This document shows, piece after piece, positions 1 through 8,451 of a stretch of DNA of 64,000 nucleotides. Source of the DNA: CAWFKW01 sp963816535 (lineage in GTDB: Bacteria; Bacteroidota; Ignavibacteria; Tepidaquicellales; OLB5); contig CAWFKW010000003.1 of NCBI GenBank assembly GCA_963816535.1, positions 1,736,001 to 1,800,000 of the forward strand. The letters are read 5' to 3'. Every line of letters starts with the position of its first letter. The stretch's first letter is position 1. The position numbers and the translations under genes are program-made. The notes under the pieces were generated by a model. That model was not told the origin of the DNA. It was given only the letters and a program-made list of their open reading frames with translations, and searched no databases.

Positions 1-663
1 TGTTTGGAAGCCGTCCCGGATATTATCCGCAATCTTCGCCTTAAGAGCGTCCAGCTCGCAGGTAAGATCATTTTGAAGGCGAAGGATAAATTCTTTTTTA
101 TCCGAGACGCCGGCCGATTGCGCGGGTTTCCCCAACTGCAAAAATATCTCCGCCCGCTGCTCCATCATGAATTCATATCTTACCGCAAGCGGCATTAAGT
201 TAACTCTTCCCAGTTTTTCCGCTATCGCGCTTACGCCCGAATAGAATTTCAAGGGGCGCGTATCGTTAGGCAGCAATATTCCCTGTGGGAAGATCCACAG
301 CAGGCTGTTAGCGCCTCTCAGAAGTTCGACCGCATGATCGATCGATTCCAGCGCGCTTTGCGGAGAGTTTCTGTCGACTGAGAATACTCCAAGCCTCTTA
401 AAAAATTTATACTTTTTCATCTGCTCTAAGTCCATCATGAGGTAAGAATCGGCTTTCCAGACCTCATCAGCAAGATAAAACGCTATAAACCCGTCCCACC
501 AGCCGGAATGATTAACATAAACTAAGGTAGGTATGGTCTTATCAATTTCAGAGTAATTTTCTGCGCCGTACAGGTATATTTTATAGAAATGATTTCTCAG
601 CAGTCTTTTCAAATAAAAACTGAACAGCGTTTCAAAAAACCTATTTTTCCGGGACTTGATCAA
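1..663 (-). CDS. Lysophospholipid acyltransferase family protein (PlsC-like), C-terminus cut by window edge
   Basis: Translating the minus strand gives 221 codons of a PlsC-type acyltransferase whose 3' end lies outside the window. The family transfers an acyl chain to a lysophospholipid or a related lipid alcohol at the membrane. The catalytic HX4D box reads NHSGWWD (His52, Asp57), and a WIFPQG segment about 80 residues later matches the FPEG-type substrate block. No ATG lies near the 5' end; the only start after the in-frame stop is TTG at 663, with no clear ribosome-binding site, so the start is uncertain. The next gene is divergent. Confidence 0.8.
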   Translation of the reverse strand, partial: MIKSRKNRFFETLFSFYLKRLLRNHFYKIYLYGAENYSEIDKTIPTLVYVNHSGWWDGFIAFYLADEVWKADSYLMMDLEQMKKYKFFKRLGVFSVDRNSPQSALESIDHAVELLRGANSLLWIFPQGILLPNDTRPLKFYSGVSAIAEKLGRVNLMPLAVRYEFMMEQRAEIFLQLGKPAQSAGVSDKKEFILRLQNDLTCELDALKAKIADNIRDGFQT

Positions 664-892
664 ATATCGTTAAACTTAACATTTTGATAATTAAGATTTA
701 ATTCAAAACAGCGGTCATTAAGCGATTAAAGGACGGGTAAATTCGGAGCTTTTTCCGTTAATTTTTCAAACGGCCCATTAAATTAACCCGCTTCGTTCTT
801 TAGGCGCACATTCTTAAAATTTGGCCGTTTTTAATCCTTTAATCCATATGTATAATTGAATTATATTTGAAAAGCATAATCAACTTTCAGAC
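664..892. other. Divergent intergenic region
   Basis: AT-rich spacer between two divergent genes. A TATATTTG box at 862-869 fits a Bacteroidota-type -7 element for the plus-strand gene at 893, but no TTG lies at the right distance upstream. I see no RNA gene here. Confidence 0.35.
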
Positions 893-1609
893 TTGTTTAT
901 TTCAAAAGGGACTTTGTATTTTTTGTTGGCGGCGCTATCCGGGATTGCCGGACTGGTCTTTCTTGTATATGCCATTGTAAAACCTAAAACAAAACCGTTT
1001 ATTCCGCGCATTATTTCTCTTTCGCTCGGCTTGGTATTGCTGGCGGTTTCAATATATACAGGCGTCGAACTTACCTTGAAAACCTATTACAAGATCAAAA
1101 ATACCATTACGGCTCTTAAAAATTTTCCGGAAACTGTTGGGACGGATATGAACAGGGATACCACTGATTATGTGAGAATATTAAAGCAGTATGAACCCCA
1201 TAAGTATAAAGGGAAGGTACCCGAATATTTTTACACCGAGTACGGCTATTACGACTGGTGGCGCTTTCCGCTGGTTTATCCTTATGCAATTTATTGTATC
1301 GATGTTCTGGACAGGGGACAGGTTGCAAACGACAGCGGCAAAACTGATTTTTCAAACGGCAGTTCCGTTAATGCCGTCTCGCAATACTTTGAGAAGTTTA
1401 TGTTTGACGCCGACTATTTTGTAGGCGAAGGCCCAGGCGACCCGGGCTCTGTGGAAAAGGCAGGGGGATTTTTCATCATTAATTTCCAAAACGGTAAAAC
1501 AGAAAACATAGAAAACAGGGTAGCTCTTATGAAAAGACTGGACGAATTAGGTTTCATGGGAGAGAGAGATTTCATTACAGTTAGAAAATACAGCGGGGGA
1601 TTCCAGTAA
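893..1609 (+). CDS. Membrane-anchored protein of unknown function
   Basis: 238 residues; I do not recognise the family. Two hydrophobic segments (about 7-27 and 38-60) are followed by a soluble aromatic-rich region (EYFYTEYGYYDWW), so it is probably a bitopic or hairpin membrane protein with a soluble C-terminal domain. The only start upstream of the hydrophobic segments is TTG at 893; an in-frame stop lies at 857. The gene stands alone, 140 bp before a transcriptional regulator. Calling it coding rests on ORF length, plausible composition and the absence of any competing gene. Confidence 0.65.
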   Translation: MFISKGTLYFLLAALSGIAGLVFLVYAIVKPKTKPFIPRIISLSLGLVLLAVSIYTGVELTLKTYYKIKNTITALKNFPETVGTDMNRDTTDYVRILKQYEPHKYKGKVPEYFYTEYGYYDWWRFPLVYPYAIYCIDVLDRGQVANDSGKTDFSNGSSVNAVSQYFEKFMFDADYFVGEGPGDPGSVEKAGGFFIINFQNGKTENIENRVALMKRLDELGFMGERDFITVRKYSGGFQ

Positions 1610-1749
1610 CTGATCTAGCTGTATTGCCTGCCATCTGATTTACAAAATTCAATGAAAAAATACTGAAAAACGCTATGCGCAAAGCCATTGTATTTCCAAT
1701 AATTAATTTTTAGATTTGCCGTAGTTAAAGAGACGGCATATTTTAGATA

Positions 1750-2601
1750 ATGGAAGATACGATTAAATCACTGGAATCTATAGGGTTTACGAATTACGAA
1801 GCGAAAGTATTTCATGTACTTTTCCAAGGCCATCTTTTGACCGCTTCTGAAATTGCTAAGAAGGCGGGCATTCCCAGGTCTTCCTCTTACGACGTCCTCA
1901 AGTCCTTTACCGAAAAAGGTATATGCAACGAAATTCTGACCAGTTCGGTCGCCCGGTATGAAATTATTGATCCAAAAGTTGTTGAAGATAAGATCGAGAA
2001 AGAGATACAGGATACTTTCAAAGATAAAATGAGCAAGCTCAAAGACTCATTTGAAAAGCTGCAGCCTTTGTTCAAATCAAAAGAGCTTGAAAGACAAAAA
2101 GTTGACGTTGAGCTTATTAAAGGATTTAACAGGCACCGTTTTGCAAAGTTCATGGAGATCTTTAAAAGCGCCCAAAAGGAAGCTCTGCTTATGACTAAGC
2201 TTGAAGGGTTTGTAGATTCATCGGTTGACGAAGTAACCATGCAGTTTTTAAAGAGCGGGGGAGTTCTGAAAACGTTATATGAGGCCAGCGAGAATTTTAA
2301 GATAAGGGTAGATAACAAGTGGAAACAGATAACACGGGAGGAACTCCCGGATTTCTGCCTGACGCTGGTTGCCGACGGCGAAGAGATAAAGCTGACAGAC
2401 AGGATTTACCAGAACATGTTGATTGTTGACCGGAAAATTGTTTTTATAAGCCTGGTCGATCCAACCATAGCAAGATATAACAGGTCTGACATTATAGTAA
2501 AGAACGAAAATTTTGCAAGTTCAATGGCCGATTATTTTGAAGGCTGCTGGCAGAAGGCAAGCTCTCCGGAGGAATACAAAGCCAAAATCGGGAATTCATA
2601 A
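1750..2601 (+). CDS. TrmB-family transcriptional regulator
   Basis: 283 residues. The first 75 or so form a winged helix-turn-helix of TrmB type (LTASEIAKKAGIPRSSSYDVL), followed by a coiled linker (about 80-118) and a C-terminal half resembling the PLD-like effector domain of TrmB regulators. The family binds DNA and responds to sugars or other small ligands; the ligand here is unknown. The next gene starts 9 bp downstream on the same strand, so this regulator may be co-transcribed with a T9SS-secreted propeller protein, an unusual pairing. The ATG start directly precedes the wHTH. Confidence 0.85.
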   Translation: MEDTIKSLESIGFTNYEAKVFHVLFQGHLLTASEIAKKAGIPRSSSYDVLKSFTEKGICNEILTSSVARYEIIDPKVVEDKIEKEIQDTFKDKMSKLKDSFEKLQPLFKSKELERQKVDVELIKGFNRHRFAKFMEIFKSAQKEALLMTKLEGFVDSSVDEVTMQFLKSGGVLKTLYEASENFKIRVDNKWKQITREELPDFCLTLVADGEEIKLTDRIYQNMLIVDRKIVFISLVDPTIARYNRSDIIVKNENFASSMADYFEGCWQKASSPEEYKAKIGNS

Positions 2602-2610
2602 AAGAACCGG

Positions 2611-4617
2611 ATGAAACCAAAACTGAGAAATATTATTATTCTGATTCTTGCATTTGCCGCTAATGCCGCTTCGGTATTTGGGCAGGCTTATTCTTGGTCT
2701 CCCTTAAACGGCAGTTTTAATCAAAACGGAGTGAACGGCGTAATATATTCTATAGCTTCTTATCAAAATAACATTGTGGTGGCAGGCGGATTTACACGCG
2801 CCGGCGGAGTGAACGCTAAAAATATTGCGGTTTGGGACGGGTCTTCGTGGTCTGCGCTGGGGGGCGGAGTCGGAAACACAGACGAAGACACCGTATACGC
2901 ATTAGCGTTCTTTAACGGAAACCTGTATGCAGGCGGAAGTTTCAGCTCAGCCGGCGGCAATTCCGCCAATAATATTGCCAAGTGGAACGGCTCAGGCTGG
3001 TCCGCGCTTGGCTCAGGAGTAAACGGAGATGTAAGGTCGCTATTGGTATTCAATTCTGTACTTGTTGTTGGCGGAGATTTCTCAAACGCAGGTAATGATA
3101 TAGCATCATGGACAGGCTCATCATGGCAGTCATTTGGACAGGGATTTTCAGGCAGCAGCAGCGTTGTGTACGCTTTAGCGAGCTTCAACGGTCAGCTTAT
3201 CGCCGCCGGCAAGTTTCAGCAGTCCGGGTCTAATTCAGTCGACAACATTGCTTACTGGAACAATTCAAGCTGGCACTCGCTTGGTTCTGGCGTTGGTTCA
3301 TCAAGCGAGAAGGTTTATGCGCTCACTGTTTTTAACAATACTCTGATAGCGGGCGGAAAGTTCTCCACAGCAGGAGGCAACGCTGCGCACAATATAGCAA
3401 GATGGACAGGAACTGTGTGGCAGAACGTGGGCGGAAGCAATGATATTGATAACGAAATTGATGCTTTGGTTTCGTACAACAGCCAGTTGGTTGCAGGCGG
3501 CAATTTCAGGTTTACAGGCGGCTTGTTTTCGAGCAGGATCAGCAAATGGAACGGCGCTTCATGGTCAAGAATGATCACCGGAATGAATGACCAGGTTTTT
3601 GCGCTGGCGGTTAAAGATTCAAGCCTGTACGCCGCAGGCAAATTTGATTACGCAGGGGGGAACACAGCTAATAGCGTCGCAAGGTGGTTCAGTCAGGCGA
3701 CGGGTACAATATCAGGGCTGGTCTTATATTCTGATAATAACCAGCCTGTACCAAGCGGTATAGTCCGCGCTTTCAGGATAGACAAGTTTACGAGAGAGTT
3801 AATTATCGAGGATTCGTCGTTAATTTCCAACGGCGCATTTTCAATTCATGGCGGGATACACATGGATACGCTGCGTGTAATAGCGTTTCCCGACGATGAA
3901 CTGGATTATGTCCCAACCTACTATCCGTCAACAATTGACTGGAGCTTAGCCCTAACGGTTGTTCCGGGCGCAAATTCAACCAACATAAATATTATTGTGC
4001 CCAGGATTACGCCGCTTGCAAATCCATTGCTGGCATCGGCTACTATCGGCGGGCATATTTATCTAAACATAAGCATTCCCGGAAATCCATCGGGCAGTTA
4101 CCCTTACCAGCAGGATGCGATATTGTACGTCAAATCGGGAGGCACATACAAAAGATTTGCCGTAAGCCGGGCTGATGAAACATATACGACATCCCAGCTT
4201 GACCCGGGAACATATGACCTGGTTGTTAACCGTGCGGGTTATATGTCTGCGGCAAGAAACGTTGTTTTAGGGACTGCAAATTTAGACACTATTAATTTCC
4301 ATCTCGATTCGCTTGATATTATAGGGCTTCAGAATATCAGCCAAACGGTTCCAAAGGAATTTAAGCTCTCTCAGAATTATCCGAATCCGTTTAACCCGGC
4401 AACATCAATTTTGTTCTCATTGCCGAAAGCCGGGCATGTTGAGCTGGCGGTGTTTAACGTGCTTGGGCAGAAAGTTGCCGCGCTCGTAAACGAAGAGTTG
4501 GCCCGGGGCGAGTATAAATACATTTTTGACGCGTCGTCGCTGCCCAGCGGTATATATTTTTACAGGCTGAGGGTTGGCGATTTTACAGATACAAAAAAGA
4601 TGGCGCTTATAAAATAG
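2611..4617 (+). CDS. T9SS-secreted beta-propeller protein with C-terminal sorting domain
   Basis: 668 residues. A signal peptide (about 1-24) leads into seven repeats of the form GG-x-F-x-x-AGG...NIA-x-W-x-G-x-W (about 45-360), the pattern of an extracellular beta-propeller. A carboxypeptidase-regulatory/transthyretin-like region follows (about 365-580), then a T9SS type A sorting domain (about 585-668) containing LSQNYPNPFNP and ending TKKMALIK. It is expected to cross the outer membrane by type IX secretion and lose its C-terminal domain. No binding partner can be read from the sequence. It lies 9 bp after the TrmB-type regulator. Confidence 0.9.
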   Translation: MKPKLRNIIILILAFAANAASVFGQAYSWSPLNGSFNQNGVNGVIYSIASYQNNIVVAGGFTRAGGVNAKNIAVWDGSSWSALGGGVGNTDEDTVYALAFFNGNLYAGGSFSSAGGNSANNIAKWNGSGWSALGSGVNGDVRSLLVFNSVLVVGGDFSNAGNDIASWTGSSWQSFGQGFSGSSSVVYALASFNGQLIAAGKFQQSGSNSVDNIAYWNNSSWHSLGSGVGSSSEKVYALTVFNNTLIAGGKFSTAGGNAAHNIARWTGTVWQNVGGSNDIDNEIDALVSYNSQLVAGGNFRFTGGLFSSRISKWNGASWSRMITGMNDQVFALAVKDSSLYAAGKFDYAGGNTANSVARWFSQATGTISGLVLYSDNNQPVPSGIVRAFRIDKFTRELIIEDSSLISNGAFSIHGGIHMDTLRVIAFPDDELDYVPTYYPSTIDWSLALTVVPGANSTNINIIVPRITPLANPLLASATIGGHIYLNISIPGNPSGSYPYQQDAILYVKSGGTYKRFAVSRADETYTTSQLDPGTYDLVVNRAGYMSAARNVVLGTANLDTINFHLDSLDIIGLQNISQTVPKEFKLSQNYPNPFNPATSILFSLPKAGHVELAVFNVLGQKVAALVNEELARGEYKYIFDASSLPSGIYFYRLRVGDFTDTKKMALIK

Positions 4618-4738
4618 AATTTGAAGCGGCCACATGCGGCTGCTTTCCGCTTTTTCGGAGGGGGGAAAGCGGATGAGAAATAATGCGGTAAAAAATTACT
4701 AAATGCTGTAATCTGCTTATTCAGGGGGAATACTAAAA

Positions 4739-4882
4739 ATGGCAATTAAGAAACTATTCTTGTGGTTTTCTGAAGGGGTTGTTCTTTTGGCTATTGTTTT
4801 TCTTGTGAACGCCCAGCTTTTCATTTCGGTTTATTATTATGCGGTAAAAGCGCTTGATAAAATTAAATCGATACTTTTGTAA
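4739..4882 (+). CDS. Small single-pass membrane protein (47 aa)
   Basis: A 48-codon ORF preceded by AGGGGGAA about 10 nt before the ATG, a good ribosome-binding site. The product starts MAIKKLFLWFSEG, then has one hydrophobic helix (about 14-34) and a short basic tail (VKALDKIKSILL). Family unknown. It sits alone between a T9SS protein and a rho-independent terminator. The ribosome-binding site, clean ATG and helix-plus-charge layout support a real small gene, but the length gives little statistical support. Confidence 0.5.
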   Translation: MAIKKLFLWFSEGVVLLAIVFLVNAQLFISVYYYAVKALDKIKSILL

Positions 4883-5281
4883 TAAGATTTACGGGTTTTT
4901 ATTGGTTTTTCCGTAGGAAGTTCTGAACATATGACAGTTCTGTATTAATCAGGGATTGCGGAAATGTCCGAAGGCTTTAATCAAAGAGTACCCATCCTCA
5001 TATCCAAATTCCCGGGCGCAGCATTTTTTTCGCTGCGCTTTTTTTTATGACTTAATTCTGTTCTATTATCGTTCACTTTTTAACCATTGTTTTTACATTG
5101 CTTAGCTTGAAACAAAATCATGCTGTTCGTTTTCAAATCTGACGTAATACAGGGATGAAGCGATTGCGCTATAAAATATTTTATTTTAATTTTAAATGAG
5201 ATTAACAATTGATAAACTCATAGATTTATCATAAAACAAAAAAATTAATTGAGAGACATTAAAATTTTAAAGGCATCAAAA
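4883..5281. other. Intergenic region with terminator and leader
   Basis: This 399-base gap holds the rho-independent terminator at 5016-5046. After it comes about 230 bp of AT-rich DNA that should carry the promoter of the lipoprotein gene. No good TAnnTTTG box was found and no other gene is supported. Confidence 0.5.
5016..5046 (+). terminator. Rho-independent terminator
   Basis: The stem GCGCAGC (5016-5022) pairs with GCTGCGC (5032-5038) across a 9-nt T-rich loop and is followed by eight T residues. It would end transcription from the small ORF at 4739. Confidence 0.85.
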
Positions 5282-5986
5282 ATGAAATTCTTAAACTCAA
5301 ATCAGTTCAGAAACCTAGCCCTTTTAACTTTAAGTTTAACAGCGTTAGCCTTATTTATATCAGGGTGCGATGAAGGCGGCGGCATAACCGTGCCGAGCGG
5401 AGTCACAACGCTCTCGGTTAGCGCTAAGAACACGAACATCAATAACCCCGGCAGCATACTTGTTATCACGCAGGCAAAGGCGCTTATCAGCAACATGAAG
5501 CTGGAAAACGAGGGCGGGAACAATGAACAAATCCCCGTTAACCCGTTTGTTGTAAATTTTAACCTTGATGGCAGCCTGGCTGAAATGACGTCGGGAGCGA
5601 TTATTAGGGATAGTTATATTAACGTTAAGTTTGAACTCCATAAGCCCGATGCCAATGAGACTCCGGCAGACCCTGAGTTTAAAACGGGCTCGCTCGATAA
5701 CCAGAGATTTTCTTTTATCGTTAAAGGGGTTTACAACGGAAACTCTTTTGTTTATAAGTCGCTGGCGGACGCCAATGTTGTGATCAGTTTCAGCGCGTCG
5801 CAGAATATTAACCTGGCAAACATGAACATAACCGTTTTGTTCAATATTCCCGATTGGTTCAAGAACGGGAATATCATCATGAATCCATCTGACCCGCAGA
5901 ATGCCGCCTTGATAGATGCGAATGTTAAGAGTTCATTTAAGCAGGCATTTGTAGATAACAACAAAGATGGTAATCCCGATAACTAA
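5282..5986 (+). CDS. Putative lipoprotein of unknown function
   Basis: 234 residues. The N-terminus is a type II signal peptide with lipobox ISGC, lipidated Cys29, followed by acidic/glycine residues (DEGGG). The remainder looks like an all-beta domain. The C-terminus DNNKDGNPDN resembles a Ca-binding DxNxDG loop. An in-frame TTG at 5249 would add 11 residues, but ATG 5282, with AAAGG about 9 nt upstream and the signal peptide right behind it, is the better start. It is a single gene closed by the terminator at 6034. Exact family not recognised. Confidence 0.75.
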   Translation: MKFLNSNQFRNLALLTLSLTALALFISGCDEGGGITVPSGVTTLSVSAKNTNINNPGSILVITQAKALISNMKLENEGGNNEQIPVNPFVVNFNLDGSLAEMTSGAIIRDSYINVKFELHKPDANETPADPEFKTGSLDNQRFSFIVKGVYNGNSFVYKSLADANVVISFSASQNINLANMNITVLFNIPDWFKNGNIIMNPSDPQNAALIDANVKSSFKQAFVDNNKDGNPDN

Positions 5987-6033
5987 GGTTATGGTTTAAA
6001 AAGTAAGTTAGTCAGCGTTTTTCAGAATTAGAG

Positions 6034-6061
6034 CGCGGCATTTATTGCCGCGTTTTTTTTA
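6034..6061 (+). terminator. Rho-independent terminator
   Basis: CGCGGCA (6034-6040) pairs with TGCCGCG (6046-6052) around a 5-nt loop, followed by eight or more T. It closes the lipoprotein gene. Confidence 0.85.
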
Positions 6062-6147
6062 TCCTCTCCGGCCACTACATTCGAAAAAAATACGCGAAGA
6101 ATTTATTTATTGCTTTTTACATCAGGGGGCAGTTATTAAATTGCGCA

Positions 6148-6822
6148 ATGGCTGATATTAAGATCGATAAGATAATACGTTCGCGCCGCAGAAGCGTTGC
6201 CCTGGTTGTAATGCCGGATGCGAGTATTGTTATAAGGGCGCCAATTGGAGTTTCTGTTGATTACATAGAAAACTTTGTCAGGCAAAAAAGCCTTTGGATC
6301 GAAAAAAAACAACAATATGTATCCAAATTTGCTAAAAATCGCAGGCCTAAGAACTTTGTTAACGGCGAAAAATTCTATCTTGCCGGCGCAGAGTTTTCAC
6401 TGAATATTGTTCAGGGCCTAAAACCCTCCGTGTGGCTTGATGAAAATCTGAATATGACAGAAGCGTGCCTGCAGAAACCGCATAAGTATATCGAACATTG
6501 GTATGGCTTGCAGGCTAAAAATAAAATCCCGGAACGCGTGAAATATTACTCGCGCTTAACGGGCCTAAAATATAAGTCTGTAAGAATAAACAGGGCGAAA
6601 ACACGTTGGGGCTCATGTGGACACAAGAATACGCTTAATTTCAGCTGGCGGCTTATTATGGCGCCGCTTGAAATTATCGACTATGTTATTATGCACGAGC
6701 TTGTGCATACCGAAATAAAGAACCATTCTGAAAAGTTTTATTTTCGGCTGGGCGAGCTTATGCCTGATTATAAGACCAGGGAAAAATGGTTCAAGAGTAA
6801 TTTGGGATTCGCGGATTTATAA
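6148..6822 (+). CDS. YgjP-type metal-dependent hydrolase (DUF45/M48-like)
   Basis: 224 residues, normal for the family. The zincin motif HELVH (183-187) is followed by NH at 192-193, the expected third ligand, as in the YgjP/DUF45 metallopeptidase-like proteins. The N-terminal half carries the family's basic strand pattern, and RAKTRWGSCG is a family hallmark. There is no signal peptide, so it is cytoplasmic. The physiological substrate is not settled for this family. Monocistronic by layout. Confidence 0.88.
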   Translation: MADIKIDKIIRSRRRSVALVVMPDASIVIRAPIGVSVDYIENFVRQKSLWIEKKQQYVSKFAKNRRPKNFVNGEKFYLAGAEFSLNIVQGLKPSVWLDENLNMTEACLQKPHKYIEHWYGLQAKNKIPERVKYYSRLTGLKYKSVRINRAKTRWGSCGHKNTLNFSWRLIMAPLEIIDYVIMHELVHTEIKNHSEKFYFRLGELMPDYKTREKWFKSNLGFADL

Positions 6823-6896
6823 CAATCCCGGGTGAGGCCCTGGCATAGATTAGAGCTCTTTGAACAATAAAATATTATTGCTAAATTGCGAAAAAC

Positions 6897-6934
6897 AAAA
6901 CCGTCGGGTTTTTTGGGGGGCCGGGGCGGTTTTT
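6897..6934 (+). terminator. Possible terminator between the YgjP-type and carbonic anhydrase genes
   Basis: AAAACCG (6897-6903) can pair with CGGTTTT (6927-6933), but the loop is long and G-rich. This is weak support for a terminator. Confidence 0.35.
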
Positions 6935-6959
6935 ATTTATCTTGCCGGAGGGGGAAATA

Positions 6960-7658
6960 ATGAGAGTTGTATTAAGTTATTCAGTTTTGTGCTTTATTCT
7001 TTTCGTATCTTTTAATTATTCTTTTTCACAGGTAGCTATGATACAAACACAGGAGAGCCAGGCTCCAATGGATGCCGATAAAGCTTTTGACCTGCTTAAA
7101 CAGGGGAATAAAAGATTTGTTGCCGGAAATCCGATAAACACGGATTATAAGTCGCAGATAAAAAAGACCGCCGCCGGACAGTATCCATTTGCGGTTATAT
7201 TAAGCTGCATGGATTCCCGCGTTACGCCTGAGATCATATTTGACCAGGGTATGGGCGATATCTTTGTTATAAGGGTCGGTGGAAATACGGTTGATGATGA
7301 CGTGCTTGGCAGCCTTGAATTTGCCTGCAAAATCGCAGGAGCGAAACTTATAGTGGTGCTGGGGCATACAAACTGCGGCGCAATTATGGGAGCCTGCGAC
7401 AGCGTAAATATGGGAAACTTATCCAAGCTTGTTGCAAAAATAAAGCCATCGGTCGATAAGACCGAAACCACGGGCGAACGCTCGTCAAAGAACGCGGAGT
7501 TTGTAAATGACGTATCTGCTCAAAATGTAAACGACCAACTGGATATTATCAGGCGGCCGGGAACTATACTGGACGATATGATCAACAAACAGGAGATTGG
7601 ACTGATCGGCGCCATGTACGATGTGGAAACGGGAAAAGTGCATTTCTACACTGAATGA
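6960..7658 (+). CDS. Exported beta-carbonic anhydrase, copy 1
   Basis: 232 residues counted from ATG 6960, which lies just after GGAGGGGG; an in-frame TTG at 6942 overlaps that ribosome-binding site and is rejected. An N-terminal signal peptide (about 1-24, ending SFSQ) precedes a beta-class carbonic anhydrase that interconverts CO2 and bicarbonate. The zinc set is present: Cys83 and Asp85 in SCMDSR, His136 and Cys139 in HTNCGA. The export signal places the enzyme in the periplasm. A close paralogue follows 35 bp downstream. Confidence 0.93.
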   Translation: MRVVLSYSVLCFILFVSFNYSFSQVAMIQTQESQAPMDADKAFDLLKQGNKRFVAGNPINTDYKSQIKKTAAGQYPFAVILSCMDSRVTPEIIFDQGMGDIFVIRVGGNTVDDDVLGSLEFACKIAGAKLIVVLGHTNCGAIMGACDSVNMGNLSKLVAKIKPSVDKTETTGERSSKNAEFVNDVSAQNVNDQLDIIRRPGTILDDMINKQEIGLIGAMYDVETGKVHFYTE

Positions 7659-7693
7659 TTAAATGGGTACTTCAAAATTAACAGAGGAGAACA

Positions 7694-8392
7694 ATGAGAT
7701 TAGTCATAAATAGCATCTTCATCTTTTTCATTTTATTTGCATCGGTAAACGGCTTGTATTCTCAGAATGTCGAAACCCAAACCAAAGAAAGCCAGTCGAA
7801 GATAGATCCTCAAAAGGCGCTTGACATGCTGAAACAGGGAAACCAGAGATTCATTGACGGAACCCAGCTGAAACGCGATTATAAAGACCAGGTGAACATA
7901 ACATCATCAGGCCAGTACCCCTTTGCGGTAATACTTAGCTGCATGGATTCCCGTGTTCCGCCCGAACTGGTTTTTGACCAGGGAATCGGCGATATTTTCG
8001 TGATTAGAGTCGCGGGAAATGTGGTTGACGATGACGCGCTTGGAAGCCTCGAATATGCCTGCAAGGTAGTTAGCGTTAAGCTGATAGTTGTGCTCGGTCA
8101 CACCAACTGCGGCGCGGTAAAAGGAGCGTGCGATGATGTAAAAATGGGAAATCTTACCCAGCTTGTCGCAAAGATCAAGCCTTCCGTCGACAAGACTGAA
8201 ACCGCGGGCGAACGAAGCTCAAAGAACCATCAGTTTGTAGACGACGTGTCTGAGAATAATGTAGGCGATCAGGTTGAGATAATTAAAAAGCCCGGAACTA
8301 TAGTTGGTGATATGATAAGTAAGAATGATGTAGCTATTGTTGGAGCTATGTATGACGTTGAATCAGGCAAGGTTACATTCTACGAAAAATAG
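7694..8392 (+). CDS. Exported beta-carbonic anhydrase, copy 2
   Basis: 232 residues, closely similar to the preceding gene along its whole length, with signal peptide, Cys83/Asp85 and His136/Cys139 at the same positions. GAGGAGAACA lies just upstream of the ATG. The two form a tandem duplication in one transcription unit closed by the terminator at 8423. They differ most in the signal peptide and the first 40 mature residues, so the copies are not a very recent duplication. Confidence 0.93.
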   Translation: MRLVINSIFIFFILFASVNGLYSQNVETQTKESQSKIDPQKALDMLKQGNQRFIDGTQLKRDYKDQVNITSSGQYPFAVILSCMDSRVPPELVFDQGIGDIFVIRVAGNVVDDDALGSLEYACKVVSVKLIVVLGHTNCGAVKGACDDVKMGNLTQLVAKIKPSVDKTETAGERSSKNHQFVDDVSENNVGDQVEIIKKPGTIVGDMISKNDVAIVGAMYDVESGKVTFYEK

Positions 8393-8422
8393 GTAAGGCC
8401 GCGCGTGAGCAGAAACGGGAAG

Positions 8423-8451
8423 GGCGCTTTCAATTGTTAAAGCGCCTTTTT
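8423..8451 (+). terminator. Rho-independent terminator
   Basis: GGCGCTTT (8423-8430) pairs with AAAGCGCC (8439-8446), followed by five T. It ends the carbonic anhydrase pair and overlaps the 3' end of the convergent methyltransferase gene. Confidence 0.8.

Noticed and set aside
1116..1355. ORFs overlapping the 893-1609 gene in other frames
   Set aside because: Shadows of the longer frame, without ribosome-binding sites or domain content.
4964..5049. 28-codon ORF running into a terminator
   Set aside because: Its last third is the terminator stem and T run, and it has no ribosome-binding site.
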